64,000 nucleotides of DNA from Sporolactobacillus kofuensis (GTDB lineage: Bacteria; Bacillota; Bacilli; Bacillales; Sporolactobacillaceae), in assembly GCF_024125425.1 (NCBI RefSeq), contig NZ_JAMXWN010000005.1, forward strand, positions 124,001 through 188,000, given 5' to 3'. Position 1 is the first letter of the stretch, and every line of letters starts with the position of its first letter. Under the pieces are notes generated by a model. It searched no databases, had not been told where the DNA came from, and was given only the letters and a program-made list of their open reading frames with translations. Both the position numbers and the translations under genes were made by a program. Shown here piece after piece: positions 27,811 to 38,295 of the stretch.

Positions 27811-28476
27811 TTGAACATTCAATGGACGAAGTACAAGACCGTGATTATTCTTTGCCTGATTATCCTCATTATTTGCCTTTGGCTGTTCTATCGGCACCAA
27901 TCCAACCTCAAAAAAACAATAACGCTCGAAAAAACGAGTGCAGTGTTCTCAAATTCAGATTCTCGTACATCGAAGCAGAATACGGAAGGAAGCCGTTCAA
28001 TGAAAGACCAGAATACCGAGGCGAAGGAGTTCATTGTAGACATTAAAGGGGCTGTGGTGCATCCGGGTATTTATCATGTTCGCCCCGATGATCGTGTTAT
28101 AGACGGTATAACGCTTGCCGGCGGATTGACAAAGAAAGCCGATCGAAACAAAGTAAATTTGGCACAGAAAGTTGCGGACGAAATGGTTATTTATGTTCCG
28201 GTAAAAGGTGAAGAGGGGGTGAATAGTCTGTCAAATCCAATGGGAAGTGAGGGGGGAGAGCGTCCCGTTCAAGATGGCGTGGAAAAAGTAAATATTAATA
28301 CGGCTGACGAACAGAAAATGCAGGATCTTCCTGGAATTGGTCCGGCAAAGGCAAAAGCAATTATCCTATATCGGGAGGAAAATGGGCCTTTTAAAAGCCT
28401 TGATGATTTAACCAATGTATCAGGCATAGGTGATAAATCACTGGAAAAAATCAAGCCTGCAGCGACGCTCAATTAA
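27811..28476 (+). CDS. comEA: competence protein ComEA, DNA receptor
   Basis: Membrane-anchored receptor for DNA in transformation. One N-terminal membrane helix (about residues 10-28, VIILCLIILIICLWLFY), a charged linker, a SLBB domain (FIVDIKGAVVHPGIYHVRPDDRV to EMVIYVPV) and a C-terminal helix-hairpin-helix DNA-binding pair (VNINTADEQKMQDLPGIG and LDDLTNVSGIGDKSLEKI). Start TTG 27811 follows GAGAGGAGA; the frame is open farther upstream but has no other good site. Confidence 0.95.
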   Translation: MNIQWTKYKTVIILCLIILIICLWLFYRHQSNLKKTITLEKTSAVFSNSDSRTSKQNTEGSRSMKDQNTEAKEFIVDIKGAVVHPGIYHVRPDDRVIDGITLAGGLTKKADRNKVNLAQKVADEMVIYVPVKGEEGVNSLSNPMGSEGGERPVQDGVEKVNINTADEQKMQDLPGIGPAKAKAIILYREENGPFKSLDDLTNVSGIGDKSLEKIKPAATLN

Positions 28477-28563
28477 AATGCAGTGGAAAAAATTTTCGAT
28501 AGACAGTGCTACAATCTGATACAATGGGGACAGGCTGCTAGAATTCAGAAGGAAGGTAGAAGT

Positions 28564-29031
28564 ATGGAAAGACTATCTTGGGATCAATATTTTATGGCCC
28601 AGAGCCATTTGCTTGCATCGAGAAGTACATGCACGAGACTTTTTGTCGGGGCGACAATTGTACGGGACAAACGAATCATTGCTGGTGGTTATAATGGATC
28701 AATTGCAGGAGGACCACATTGTTCTGATGAAGGATGCTATATGATTGATGGGCACTGTGCACGTACGATCCATGCAGAGATGAACGCCATTCTGCAATGT
28801 GCAAAGTTCGGGGAGTCAACCGATGGAGCAGAGCTTTATGTTACGCATTATCCCTGTGTGCAGTGCTGTAAATCGATTATTCAAGCAGGAATAAAGAGCG
28901 TCTATTACGCCAAGGATTACAAGAATCATCCTTACGCAGAAGAACTTTTTCGAACAGCGCATGTTTACGTGAAGAAGGTACCTTTTGATAAAGTCATTGA
29001 ATTAAAACAAGTGAATAATACAGCACAATAA
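28564..29031 (+). CDS. comEB: ComEB, dCMP deaminase family
   Basis: A zinc-dependent deaminase of 155 residues, the second gene of the comE operon. The metal site HAEMNAI and PCVQCCKSI and the substrate loop RSTCTRLFVGATIV are complete. It likely converts dCMP to dUMP; a role in transformation itself is not needed in B. subtilis, though it can affect ComGA placement. ATG 28564 follows AAGGAAGG. Confidence 0.95.
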   Translation: MERLSWDQYFMAQSHLLASRSTCTRLFVGATIVRDKRIIAGGYNGSIAGGPHCSDEGCYMIDGHCARTIHAEMNAILQCAKFGESTDGAELYVTHYPCVQCCKSIIQAGIKSVYYAKDYKNHPYAEELFRTAHVYVKKVPFDKVIELKQVNNTAQ

Positions 29032-29105
29032 AAGGAAGGGGTATCCTTTGGCTATGTGTCCCATTATGGATAGAAAATTGGTTTGCTGTCAGGGTGTAGA
29101 ATGAA

Positions 29106-31421
29106 ATGCCTTTCATTGGCCGATGGCATCTTTTCGCATTGTCCGGTTGCCTCTCCGCATGGGCGGGATTAGAAAAACATTCCGTGGTTCCATTGGTTGT
29201 TTTGCTCATATACGGAGTATATCTCGCGATGAGAAAGCACTTTGCTTTTCTTTTCACATTACTCACTATTTTTTTTATTATTCAATTAGATATTGTTTAC
29301 TTTCAAACCAATCAATCGCAGTTCTCTGGAGCTGAGGAATCGGTCCAAGGACGGATTGTGGGACTTCCGCAAGTTAATGGAGATCAACTAACGTTTCAAC
29401 TGAAGACCGATTCTGGTGAGTCCATGCTTATCTATACCAAATTGCGTTCGAAAAAAGAGAAAAGTTTTCTCATCCGGAAACTAAAGCCAGGAATGCCGTG
29501 CCGTGTATCTGGTAAACTGGAGAAGCCGCCAAGCCCCACTAATTTTCATGCATTTGACCAGCGTCAATATTTGGAACGGCACCATATATACTGGCAGCTG
29601 AGGGCGACCAGTATACCGATCGTTACAGATGGCTCACCTAATCTGATCGAACGCATGCAACGTTTGCGCCAGAATCAAATCCTCTTTATTTCCGATCATT
29701 TTTCTACGACAAGTTCTGAAATGATGAATGCACTCATTTTCGGTGCGGATGATCAAATGGATGATGAACTTGTGTCTGCATATCGAATGTTTGGGCTTGT
29801 GCATTTATTGGTCGTATCAGGTATGCACGTCGTTGTTGTTTTTGGCACACTCTTCTATATTTTTAGGCGCTTAGGGGTTGTGCGTGACTATGCAATGATT
29901 GTAATGATTGTGCTTATCCCGTTTTACGTCATTTTGACCGGTTCTGAAGCTTCGATTATACGATCTGGCCTCACAGCAATGATTGTGCTTTTCTTTGGAC
30001 TCACTCACTATCGATTACCGGTATCCGATCCGATTAGCCTTGCCTGTCTTTTAATGGTTGTTTATGATCCAAATATCGTCTTCGATCTTGGATTCCAGCT
30101 CTCATTTGCGGTTACTTTCGCAGTTCTTATCGGTGGACCGACTGTTCTTCAGAGGTACCGATCTCGGATCATCCGTTCAATTATTCTTTCCCTCCTATGC
30201 GAACTTGCTGCTTTTCCAATCGTCGTTTTTAACTTTTATCAACTATCCCTTGCAGGAATTTTTTTAAGTATCTTTTTTGTACCGTTTATTACACTCCTCG
30301 TATTCCCTCTTGGTACGCTTGCGTATTTTGCTTCGCTTTTTCATTTGCCGTTTGTCGATTTTTTATCCTTTCTTTTGGATTTAGTCTTATACATTCCACA
30401 CCGTTTATTGCTGTTTTTATCTAATCACCCGTTGCTTCAATTGAATTATGGCGCATTGACCGGTTGGGAGGCAGTTGGGTCCGTGCTCCTTGTTGCAGTG
30501 GCATTGACGATCTGGGAGATGCGAAACGGTGTGCGCTCAAATGCAGTGCTTCTTGCACCATTTCTCATCCTATTGGTATGGGTTTATACTGCTGATTATC
30601 TTCAGCCTATGGGGAAGGTAACGTTTCTAGATGTTGGGCAAGGCGACAGTATTCTGATTCAATTGCCACATCGAAAAGGTGCTTTGCTTATTGATAGTGG
30701 CGGTACAATTGCCTATGAACAAGAAACATGGCAGAAAAGGAAGAAACCATTTGAGGTCGGCAGAGATGTTGTGTTGAAAGAGCTCACCGCATTAAGGGTG
30801 AATCGACTGGATGCAGTGTTTCTAACACATCGGGATACTGACCATATTGGCGGCATGAAAGGTTTGATAGGAAAAGTTGGTATTAAACATCTGTTCATCA
30901 GTCCTTATCATGACCCGGATCATGAAGACTTAAGGCTCATGAGAAAGATGATCAACGGTGGAACTCAACTCTCTTTTGTTAAAGAGGGGATGACGATAAA
31001 AATTGGTGAAACGAGCTTCTATATACTTTCTCCCAATGTGAGGTCGACGGAAAGCAATGACAACTCTCTTGTCATTTATGGGGTGATGGGTGGTCAGCGC
31101 TGGATGTTCACTGGGGATCTGAGCCAGCAAGGTGAGCAGAAAGTAATGGAGAAATTTCCAAGCATTAAAGCGGACATACTTAAATTAGGACATCACGGAA
31201 GTAGAACGTCGACATCAGAACGATGGCTCGAACAACTTGATCCTAAAATTGGGATTATTTCAAGTGGAAAAAACAATCGATATGGACATCCCCATGTTGA
31301 AGTACTCGATCATTTAAAGGCGCGAAAAATCAGGACATTGCGTACCGATCAACTGGGAGCGATCGCTTTTTATTTCACGAACAAGAAGATTGTTCATGTG
31401 AGATCGGCCGTACACCCTTAA
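29106..31421 (+). CDS. comEC: ComEC/Rec2 DNA uptake channel
   Basis: The polytopic protein through which single-stranded DNA enters the cell. It has hydrophobic segments at the N terminus, an OB-like soluble domain (VQGRIVGLPQVNGDQLTFQL), the multi-helix competence domain (MMNALIFGADDQMDDEL, VHLLVVSGMHVVVVFG, SLACLLMVVYDPNIVFDLGFQLSF), and a C-terminal metallo-beta-lactamase domain with FLDVGQGDSILIQLP, THRDTDHIGGM and KLGHHGSRTS. At 771 residues it is full-length and intact, so uptake may still work. Confidence 0.96.
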   Translation: MPFIGRWHLFALSGCLSAWAGLEKHSVVPLVVLLIYGVYLAMRKHFAFLFTLLTIFFIIQLDIVYFQTNQSQFSGAEESVQGRIVGLPQVNGDQLTFQLKTDSGESMLIYTKLRSKKEKSFLIRKLKPGMPCRVSGKLEKPPSPTNFHAFDQRQYLERHHIYWQLRATSIPIVTDGSPNLIERMQRLRQNQILFISDHFSTTSSEMMNALIFGADDQMDDELVSAYRMFGLVHLLVVSGMHVVVVFGTLFYIFRRLGVVRDYAMIVMIVLIPFYVILTGSEASIIRSGLTAMIVLFFGLTHYRLPVSDPISLACLLMVVYDPNIVFDLGFQLSFAVTFAVLIGGPTVLQRYRSRIIRSIILSLLCELAAFPIVVFNFYQLSLAGIFLSIFFVPFITLLVFPLGTLAYFASLFHLPFVDFLSFLLDLVLYIPHRLLLFLSNHPLLQLNYGALTGWEAVGSVLLVAVALTIWEMRNGVRSNAVLLAPFLILLVWVYTADYLQPMGKVTFLDVGQGDSILIQLPHRKGALLIDSGGTIAYEQETWQKRKKPFEVGRDVVLKELTALRVNRLDAVFLTHRDTDHIGGMKGLIGKVGIKHLFISPYHDPDHEDLRLMRKMINGGTQLSFVKEGMTIKIGETSFYILSPNVRSTESNDNSLVIYGVMGGQRWMFTGDLSQQGEQKVMEKFPSIKADILKLGHHGSRTSTSERWLEQLDPKIGIISSGKNNRYGHPHVEVLDHLKARKIRTLRTDQLGAIAFYFTNKKIVHVRSAVHP

Positions 31422-31630
31422 CCGGTCATTACCAGAAATTTTATAAAAATAACAAGAGTTGTCACCCATACTTTTTTTGATCATAGGATAACATAGAAAG
31501 AGTAATGAATATCGCTTGACCAGCGTTGTCCTAGGCTTCGTCAGTCGAGCGTTCATATATATCAATGGGAGTAGCGGGACGCTGCTCTCTTTTTTTGGAA
31601 CAATAAAATTATATTCTTTTTCTTAGCATG

Positions 31631-31704
31631 AGGTGAAGATGCGAGAAACCTGCAGCAAGCGAGCAATCGGAGCATAATTGATGCCAGCAAAGTGGCTGGC
31701 GTTT
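31631..31704 (+). repeat. dispersed intergenic repeat, copy 5 (deletion derivative)
   Basis: The left-end word GGTGAAGATGCGAGA is followed at once by the right-end word GCAAGCGAGC-ATCGGAGCATA, as if the middle were deleted; then GCCAGC (31683-31688) pairs with GCTGGC (31695-31700), then GTTTGGTGTT. The 386-base gap from 31,422 to 31,807 otherwise holds no gene; yqzM, found here in B. subtilis, is absent. Confidence 0.6.
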
Positions 31705-31807
31705 GGTGTTCGATTTTTTCTTACTTGTCATCAGGAATCATGGACGGTAAAGTAAAGAGAGAGAAGAATAAGAATGAACTGTTCGTTGACGTAAAGGATG
31801 AAAAGTT

Positions 31808-32836
31808 ATGGCGACACCCAAATCGGCTGATCTATCAATAAGCAAGCCACTTGCCCCTATATACTTGCTGTTTGGTACACAAGATTATCTTATACAATTG
31901 ATGAAGAAAACCATTATTGATGAAGCATTAAATACAGAAGAACGGGACTTTAACTTTTCAAGGTACGATATGACTGAGTCCCCGCTCGAATATGCCCTTG
32001 AGGATGCCGAAACGGTTCCGTTCTTTGGTGAGAAAAAAGTAGTGGTACTTGATAATGCCTATTTTCTAACTCCGGAGAAAGCGAAAACGAAAATTGATCA
32101 GAAAATTGAGCGGCTCGAGCAGTATCTGGTACATCCTGCTGAAGATACAGTGCTTTTGATTACAGCGCCTTATGAAAAACTTGATCGGCGCAAGAAAATT
32201 GTGAAAGCCGTTGAAAAGACTGCGTCTGTTTATGAACTTTCACATTTGACCGATACGACACTTTATCACATTCTCGAGAATGTTGCGCTGCAGTATGGTG
32301 CACAGTACACAAGAGAAGGGCATGAGCAGTTAATTTCGTCGATCGGTCCTCACCTCGGTCAGTTAGCCAATGAAGTTGGCAAATGTGCTTTGTATTGTGG
32401 CGCAGATCGACCTATTGACGCACAAGTTGTGGATGAGATTGGCTCAAAATCACTGGAAACGAATGTGTTCCTGCTCGTGAATCAGGTGATGCAAAGAAAA
32501 ACTGCCGACGCATTGCATCTCTTACATGATTTAGTCAGAATGAAAGAAGAACCCCTAAAGCTGCTTGCGCTCCTTGAAAGACAATTTCGTATCGTTTACC
32601 AAGCAGGCTATTACCAAAAAGCCGGATTTACTCAGAATAGTATCGCATCGAAAATCGGTGTTCATCCCTATGCCGTAAAATTGGCACTCGACCAAACACG
32701 GTTATTTAGTGCGCCTCTGTTAAAACATGCGCTTGAGAAATGCGTCGAAACGGATTATCAAATCAAGACCGGTCAAGCGGATAAACTGTTGGCGCTTGAA
32801 CTGCTTATTGCTTCGATCTCTGATCGAACAGCCTAA
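31808..32836 (+). CDS. holA: DNA polymerase III subunit delta
   Basis: Clamp-loader subunit that opens the beta ring (YqeN). LAPIYLLFGTQDYLIQLMKKTI is the family start, FGEKKVVVLDNAYFL follows, and the collar region has LLALLERQFRIVYQAGYYQKAG and the C-terminal LKHALEKCVETDYQIKTGQADKLLALELLI. 342 residues is normal. It converges on rpsT across a shared hairpin. Confidence 0.95.
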   Translation: MATPKSADLSISKPLAPIYLLFGTQDYLIQLMKKTIIDEALNTEERDFNFSRYDMTESPLEYALEDAETVPFFGEKKVVVLDNAYFLTPEKAKTKIDQKIERLEQYLVHPAEDTVLLITAPYEKLDRRKKIVKAVEKTASVYELSHLTDTTLYHILENVALQYGAQYTREGHEQLISSIGPHLGQLANEVGKCALYCGADRPIDAQVVDEIGSKSLETNVFLLVNQVMQRKTADALHLLHDLVRMKEEPLKLLALLERQFRIVYQAGYYQKAGFTQNSIASKIGVHPYAVKLALDQTRLFSAPLLKHALEKCVETDYQIKTGQADKLLALELLIASISDRTA

Positions 32837-32869
32837 TCAAGAAGAGATTCAATAATACTAAAAAAGGCA

Positions 32870-32899
32870 AAAAAAAGAGGCTCGCTACAATAGCGAGCC
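32870..32899. terminator. bidirectional terminator between holA and rpsT
   Basis: GGCTCGCTA (32879-32887) pairs with TAGCGAGCC (32891-32899). The plus side is followed by GTTTTC and the minus side by TCTTTTTTTT, so it serves rpsT well. Confidence 0.9.
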
Positions 32900-32915
32900 G
32901 TTTTCATCGTCCAAC

Positions 32916-33182
32916 TTAGGCTTCCAGAGTGTTCAATTTCTTTGAAAGTCTGGACTTTTCATGAGCTGCTTTATTTTTATGGATCAAGCCTTTAGTAGCT
33001 GCCTTGTCAACTTTTTTCGTAGCAGCAATAAAAGCGGCCTTTGCGCCATCAACGTCTTTTTCTTCAACCTTAGTGTTGAATGATTTAATTGCTGTGCGCA
33101 TTGCGGACTTGTATTGCACGTTGTGCTGACGGTTCGCTTCGCTCGTTTTTACACGTTTAATCGCTGATTTAATGTTTGGCAT
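32916..33182 (-). CDS. rpsT: 30S ribosomal protein S20
   Basis: Small Lys/Arg-rich helical protein that binds 16S r[23 protein letters not shown] at the start and [20 protein letters not shown] at the end are the S20 signatures. Start ATG at 33182 follows GGAGGTGAATC; 88 residues is the family length. It runs against holA and gpr, as in other Bacillales. Confidence 0.97.
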   Translation of the reverse strand: MPNIKSAIKRVKTSEANRQHNVQYKSAMRTAIKSFNTKVEEKDVDGAKAAFIAATKKVDKAATKGLIHKNKAAHEKSRLSKKLNTLEA

Positions 33183-33346
33183 TCGATTCACCTCCAAATC
33201 ATGAATTCCCGGTCATCAAACTAACTCCGCCGAAATAACACGTTCTTTTATAAATAAACGAAACGCTAAAAAGCATCTATTCCTATGAGCAGAGATTCAT
33301 TCTGACAAAGTGTATTGTATCAAAGCGTCCCATCTTTTGCAATGAA

Positions 33347-33376
33347 TGAATGAAAAAAGCGGAAATGAACATCCTT
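33347..33376 (+). promoter_or_regulatory. candidate sigma-G promoter of gpr
   Basis: TGAATG (33347-33352), 17-base spacer, CATCCTT (33370-33376) resembles the sigma-G pattern TGAATA and CATACTA, matching five of six and five of seven. It lies about 67 bases before gpr, which is forespore-expressed. Confidence 0.45.
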
Positions 33377-33442
33377 TAAACAGATATTGAGTCGTGTTAG
33401 ATGTTGACTCATTTGGATGCGATGCATGAGGAGGAGTTTGCG

Positions 33443-34522
33443 ATGGATCACAATTTAGATCTAAAACAGTATACCGTGCGCACAGACTTGGCCATTGAAG
33501 CAAATGAAAAAAAGCCCGAAATTCAAGGTGTTCATGTAGATGAGAAAACGGAAGATGGAATAAAGGTCACGTTCATGACTATTGACGAACACGCATCATT
33601 ATCAATGAGAAAGAAATCAGGAACATACCTGACCTTTGAAGCGAAAGCACTGCGCTCAGGCGATACGAATGTAGAAGGAAAGGTCGAAGAAATATTTGCT
33701 AAATATTTTTCTCAGTTTCTTAAAAAGCTAGGCATCGCTGACAACGCGAGTTGCCTTGTCGTTGGTCTGGGAAATTGGAAAGTCACACCTGATGCATTAG
33801 GGCCAAGTGTGGTCGAAAACGTTTTGGTAACCAAACATCTCTTTGATCTTCAACCTGAAAATATCCAACCGGGTTATCGGCCGGTAAGTGCGATCACACC
33901 TGGCGTTATGGGCGTTACGGGTATTGAAACAAGCGATATTATTCTAGGCGTGATTGAGAAGACGAAACCGGATTTTCTTATTGCTATTGATGCACTGGCT
34001 GCACGTGCAATTGATCGTGTCAACACAACGATACAAGTGGCGGATAGCGGCATTCATCCCGGATCCGGTATCGGCAACAACCGTAAAGAGTTAAGCCGCC
34101 AATCATTAGGTATCCCGGTTATTGCGATCGGTGTTCCCACCGTGGTCGATGCGGTAACTATTACGAGTGATTCGCTTGATTTGTTGCTGCGTCATTTAGA
34201 ACGCGAAATGAATGATAAGAAACCATCAAAAGCACTGGCACCTTCGTGGATGGCATTTGGCGAGCAAGTGGATTACAAGGGACTAAAATTGCCAAGTGAA
34301 GAAAACAGAGCGGCATTTCTTGGTATGGTCGGTACACTGAGTGAGGAAGAAAAAGCGCAACTTATTCAGGAAGCGCTTGGCGCTAGCGGTACGCAATTAA
34401 TGGTCACACCGAAAGAAGTCGACTTCTTCATCGAAAAAATGGGGAATGTTATTGCGCAAGGGCTGAACGCAGCACTTCATCATCAAGTGAATCAGAAAAA
34501 TGTTGGTCATTACACACATTAA
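33443..34522 (+). CDS. gpr: germination protease GPR
   Basis: Aspartic-type protease that degrades small acid-soluble spore proteins when the spore germinates; made as an inactive zymogen. ATG 33443 follows GAGGAGGAG. The pro-sequence [15 protein letters not shown] would be cut before LAIEA, as in B. megaterium. [47 protein letters not shown] and [12 protein letters not shown] are the family core. 359 residues is near normal. SpoIIP, next to gpr in B. subtilis, is not here. Confidence 0.97.
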   Translation: MDHNLDLKQYTVRTDLAIEANEKKPEIQGVHVDEKTEDGIKVTFMTIDEHASLSMRKKSGTYLTFEAKALRSGDTNVEGKVEEIFAKYFSQFLKKLGIADNASCLVVGLGNWKVTPDALGPSVVENVLVTKHLFDLQPENIQPGYRPVSAITPGVMGVTGIETSDIILGVIEKTKPDFLIAIDALAARAIDRVNTTIQVADSGIHPGSGIGNNRKELSRQSLGIPVIAIGVPTVVDAVTITSDSLDLLLRHLEREMNDKKPSKALAPSWMAFGEQVDYKGLKLPSEENRAAFLGMVGTLSEEEKAQLIQEALGASGTQLMVTPKEVDFFIEKMGNVIAQGLNAALHHQVNQKNVGHYTH

Positions 34523-34597
34523 GGTTATGAATATAGAAAGGCGTGCATAGGATCCTTAACAAAGTTGGACAAGCAGTTGTGAAAGGAGCCGATGGGG

Positions 34598-34915
34598 ATG
34601 AAACGTTTTGTTTTGGAATGTTTCATTATTCTTACTGTTGTTATGTTTTGCATGCTTTATGGGGCTGTTACGATTAGAGATGCACAGCAAACGCAACCGG
34701 TGAGCCAACAAATCGGAAACCGAGCTTATGCACAAAAAATTATTGTCCCGGATGCGAATAAAGCAGATCCCTCCACATTGAGTACACCACAGAAGGCAAT
34801 AAGTCCTCCAACACAGCATGGATATACGCTCTCTGAAAAGGTTCAACGCTTTTTTCTGTTTATGATCAGCGGGGTAGCAGAGGTTGTTGAGGGATTTATC
34901 CATGCACTTGTTTAA
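34598..34915 (+). CDS. yqxA: YqxA family small membrane protein (DUF3679)
   Basis: A 105-residue protein with an N-terminal membrane segment (LECFIILTVVMFCMLYGAV), a Pro/Thr-rich middle and a hydrophobic C-terminal helix (FFLFMISGVAEVVEGFIHALV). This layout and the place just before lepA fit YqxA of B. subtilis. Function is unknown. ATG 34598 has AAAGGAG at nine bases; ATG 34592 is too close. Confidence 0.7.
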   Translation: MKRFVLECFIILTVVMFCMLYGAVTIRDAQQTQPVSQQIGNRAYAQKIIVPDANKADPSTLSTPQKAISPPTQHGYTLSEKVQRFFLFMISGVAEVVEGFIHALV

Positions 34916-35016
34916 CACGGATAAATGAAGGATAAGACCGATCCGAATCTGATCGGCTCTTTACGATGAAAGAGCTCATCCACCATAACTATACACTGGC
35001 TCTATCTCTTTCTTGA

Positions 35017-35045
35017 TTGAAACGCTCTCGAACGATTGATATAAT
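35017..35045 (+). promoter_or_regulatory. sigma-A promoter of lepA
   Basis: TTGAAA (35017-35022), 17-base spacer, TATAAT (35040-35045), about 40 bases before the lepA start. Confidence 0.75.
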
Positions 35046-35085
35046 CGAGTTTAAGTGATGTTTTTTTCGAGCAGGAGGAGCAACT

Positions 35086-36909
35086 ATGTCAGAGAATAAA
35101 GATACGCGCCAAGCGCATATCCGCAATTTTTCAATTATTGCCCATATCGACCATGGAAAATCAACATTGGCGGACCGAATTTTGGAAGCGACACAAGCCC
35201 TTACGCAAAGAGAAATGAAGGCGCAAACGCTTGACGCCATGGATCTAGAACGTGAACGCGGCATTACGATTAAGTTAAATGCTGTCGAATTAAATTATAA
35301 AGCACCAAATGGTGAAACGTATATCTTCCACCTTATAGACACACCAGGTCACGTCGATTTCTCTTATGAAGTTTCGCGTAGTTTGGCTGCCTGCGAAGGT
35401 GCGCTACTTGTTGTGGATGCGGCCCAAGGCGTTGAGGCTCAGACCTTAGCAAATGTCTATCTGGCATTAGAGAACAATCTGGAAATTATTCCGGTGATAA
35501 ATAAAATTGACTTGCCGAACGCGGATCCGGAACGGGTGAAAAATGAAATTGAGGATGTTATTGGTTTAGATGCTTCGGATGCGGTGCTTGCCTCAGCGAA
35601 AGCCGGTATTGGTACGGACGAAATTCTGAAACAAATTATTGAGAACATTCCTGCACCTTCAGGGGATCCAAATGCCCCATTGCAAGCACTGATTTTTGAT
35701 TCTCTTTATGATGCCTATCGAGGCGTTGTTGTCTATATCCGGGTGGTTGAGGGATCAGTTCGTGTTGGCGATAAAATTAAAATGATGGCGAATGGAAAAA
35801 CTTTTGAAGTTCTTGAAGTTGGCGTCTCAACACCGAAAATCGAAAATCGTGAAGTATTATCCGTGGGTGATGTAGGTTTTCTCACGGCATCGATTAAGTC
35901 GGTTCACGATACACAAGTCGGCGATACAGTGACTCATGCGGAACGGCCGGCTGCCGAGCCGCTTCCTGGCTATCGAAAGATGAATCCAATGGTCTATTGC
36001 GGGTTATATCCTATTGATACAGCACGCTATGATGATCTGCGTGAGGCACTTGGTCGATTGGAATTAAATGATTCAGCGTTGCAGTATGAACCGGAAACAT
36101 CGGAAGCACTTGGGTTTGGCTTTCGATGCGGCTTTCTTGGCCTCTTGCATATGGATATTGTACAAGAAAGGCTAGAACGTGAATTTAATATAGACTTGAT
36201 TGCCACAGCACCAAGTGTGATCTATAACGTCAAACTGACAGATGGTTCGAGTGTACGCGTTGGTAACCCTTCTGAGATGCCAGAACGAAAATTCATCTCC
36301 GAAGTTGAAGAACCCTATGTAAAGGCAACAATCATGACTCCTAATGATTATGTGGGAGCGATTATGGAACTCTGCCAGAGAAAACGTGGAGAGTTTAAAA
36401 CAATGGAATACCTTGATGCAAATCGAACCAACGTCATTTATGATCTCCCTCTATCAGAAATCATGTTTGATTTCTTCGATTTTCTGAAGTCCAGCACGAA
36501 AGGGTACGCCTCACTGGATTATGAGATGGATGGCTATCGCGTCAGTGATTTATTGAAAATGGATATATTACTGAATGGGGAAAAGGTGGACGCGCTTTCC
36601 GTAATCGTTCACCAGGAATTTGCGTATGATCGTGGAAAAGCAATCGTTGAAAAGTTAAAAGAATTGATTCCTCGCCAACAATTCGAGGTACCGATTCAGG
36701 CAGCGATTGGACAGAAAATTATCTCCCGCTCGACAATTAAGGCGTTACGTAAAAATGTCTTAGCAAAATGTTATGGCGGTGAGGTGTCACGAAAACGCAA
36801 ATTGCTGGAAAAACAAAAAGAAGGTAAGAAGAGGATGAAGGCGGTTGGTAGTGTCGAAGTACCACAGGAAGCGTTTATGGCCGTCTTTAAAATGAGCCAT
36901 GATGATTAA
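35086..36909 (+). CDS. lepA: elongation factor 4 (LepA)
   Basis: Ribosome-binding GTPase that can move the ribosome back one codon and aids assembly under stress. G1 [17 protein letters not shown]2 RERGITIK, G3 [12 protein letters not shown] and G4 NKIDLPNAD are intact, and the LepA-only C-terminal domain ends with [28 protein letters not shown]. 607 residues is normal. It overlaps hemW by 11 bases. Confidence 0.98.
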   Translation: MSENKDTRQAHIRNFSIIAHIDHGKSTLADRILEATQALTQREMKAQTLDAMDLERERGITIKLNAVELNYKAPNGETYIFHLIDTPGHVDFSYEVSRSLAACEGALLVVDAAQGVEAQTLANVYLALENNLEIIPVINKIDLPNADPERVKNEIEDVIGLDASDAVLASAKAGIGTDEILKQIIENIPAPSGDPNAPLQALIFDSLYDAYRGVVVYIRVVEGSVRVGDKIKMMANGKTFEVLEVGVSTPKIENREVLSVGDVGFLTASIKSVHDTQVGDTVTHAERPAAEPLPGYRKMNPMVYCGLYPIDTARYDDLREALGRLELNDSALQYEPETSEALGFGFRCGFLGLLHMDIVQERLEREFNIDLIATAPSVIYNVKLTDGSSVRVGNPSEMPERKFISEVEEPYVKATIMTPNDYVGAIMELCQRKRGEFKTMEYLDANRTNVIYDLPLSEIMFDFFDFLKSSTKGYASLDYEMDGYRVSDLLKMDILLNGEKVDALSVIVHQEFAYDRGKAIVEKLKELIPRQQFEVPIQAAIGQKIISRSTIKALRKNVLAKCYGGEVSRKRKLLEKQKEGKKRMKAVGSVEVPQEAFMAVFKMSHDD

Positions 36910-38044
36910 GTCAAACGCACATCGAGGTGCATATATCCACATTCCATTCTGCGATCATATTTGTCATTACTGTGATTTTAATAAAGTATTTATGAAGAAT
37001 CAGCCTGTTGACGAGTATTTAGATGCACTTGCAAAGGAAATGCAACATTATAGAGAAGATGGATTGCCTGAGACGATATATATTGGTGGAGGAACGCCAA
37101 CGGCATTGAATGAAGTTCAATTTGAACGGCTATTTATCGATATTCAGAAAAATTTAGTTCATTCATCTGTTCGAGAATTCACAGTTGAAGCCAATCCGGA
37201 AAGTTTAAATGAAGAAAAACTTGAGATTATGAAACGTTTCGGTGTCACGAGGCTGAGTATCGGGGTGCAGACCTTTGATGATCATCTCCTGCAAGAAATT
37301 GGCCGTGCACACAAGTCTGCTGACGCAGCAAACGCAGTCAAGTTAGCACAAACGCATGGCTTTGATAATGTAACACTGGATCTGATGTTTGCACTGCCGG
37401 GACAGACAGAAACGAGTCTTCATGAATCACTTGAAAGAGCTATAGGATTGGGAACGCCGCACATCTCCATCTATTCGCTTCAAATCGAACCGAAAACAAT
37501 TTTTTATAATCGTATGAGGTCGGGAAAATTGAGACTTCCAGGTGAAGATATCGAAGCGGATATGTATGGTCAAATTATATTTGAGTTGGAGAAACACGGG
37601 TTGCATCACTATGAAATCAGCAATTTTGCGAAACCGGGCTATGAAGGCATTCACAATTCCTTATATTGGCAGAATGAAGAATATTATGGTATTGGTGCAG
37701 GTGCCCATGGTTATTGGAAGGGCGTCAGGTATGCAAATGCCGGTCCGGTGAAAAAATATATTGAACGTGTGCATGCACATGGACATGCACGAACTTCTGA
37801 GCATCCAGTCACGGTTACTGAAAAGATGGAAGAGGAAATGTTTCTTGGACTAAGACTTATGAAGGGTGTGAGTACGTCTCATTTTCGAGAAAAATTCGGA
37901 GTGCCGATCGATCAAATCTATGGTACTCAAATCGCTCGCTTACAAGAGGAAGGATTGTTAACGGAACATCATGGACGGCTCTCTTTGACACGGAGGGGTA
38001 TTTTCTTAGGAAACAATGTCTTCGAAGCATTCATCACTTCATAA
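36899..38044 (+). CDS. hemW: radical SAM protein HemW (coproporphyrinogen oxidase-like)
   Basis: Family once called HemN; HemW is a heme chaperone and not the oxidase. The radical SAM cluster site [10 protein letters not shown] (CxxxCxxC) is near residue 19, GGGTPTALN follows, and the SAM site continues with EANPESL and [13 protein letters not shown]-terminal [15 protein letters not shown] is typical. It is coupled to lepA by overlap, as in B. subtilis (yqeR). Confidence 0.94.
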   Translation: MMIKSNAHRGAYIHIPFCDHICHYCDFNKVFMKNQPVDEYLDALAKEMQHYREDGLPETIYIGGGTPTALNEVQFERLFIDIQKNLVHSSVREFTVEANPESLNEEKLEIMKRFGVTRLSIGVQTFDDHLLQEIGRAHKSADAANAVKLAQTHGFDNVTLDLMFALPGQTETSLHESLERAIGLGTPHISIYSLQIEPKTIFYNRMRSGKLRLPGEDIEADMYGQIIFELEKHGLHHYEISNFAKPGYEGIHNSLYWQNEEYYGIGAGAHGYWKGVRYANAGPVKKYIERVHAHGHARTSEHPVTVTEKMEEEMFLGLRLMKGVSTSHFREKFGVPIDQIYGTQIARLQEEGLLTEHHGRLSLTRRGIFLGNNVFEAFITS

Positions 38045-38211
38045 CAGTTAATGTTTGCTGCAAATAAGAAAGCGTGGATGATTTTCAACAGTTGCACGTG
38101 TTTGACCCTTTTACTGGGTTATGAATGGTCAGACGGTACCATCACGATAATTTACACGCTTACTCTCGTCAATTTTCTTTGAGGATTATAAGGATTAATG
38201 CCCCAAAATAT

Positions 38212-38240
38212 TTGACAAATGGGCATGAAGTTGGTAAATT
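38212..38240 (+). promoter_or_regulatory. sigma-A promoter of the hrcA operon
   Basis: TTGACA (38212-38217), 17-base spacer, TAAATT (38235-38240). The CIRCE element begins 12 bases downstream, over the expected transcript start. Confidence 0.8.
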
Positions 38241-38251
38241 TTAATGTAGAA

Positions 38252-38278
38252 TTAGCACTCAGATAGAACGAGTGCTAA
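38252..38278. promoter_or_regulatory. CIRCE operator (HrcA binding site)
   Basis: TTAGCACTC (38252-38260), nine bases, GAGTGCTAA (38270-38278): a perfect match to the CIRCE inverted repeat. HrcA bound here represses its own operon until heat shock. Confidence 0.98.
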
Positions 38279-38295
38279 CAGAGGTGATCAACAAG

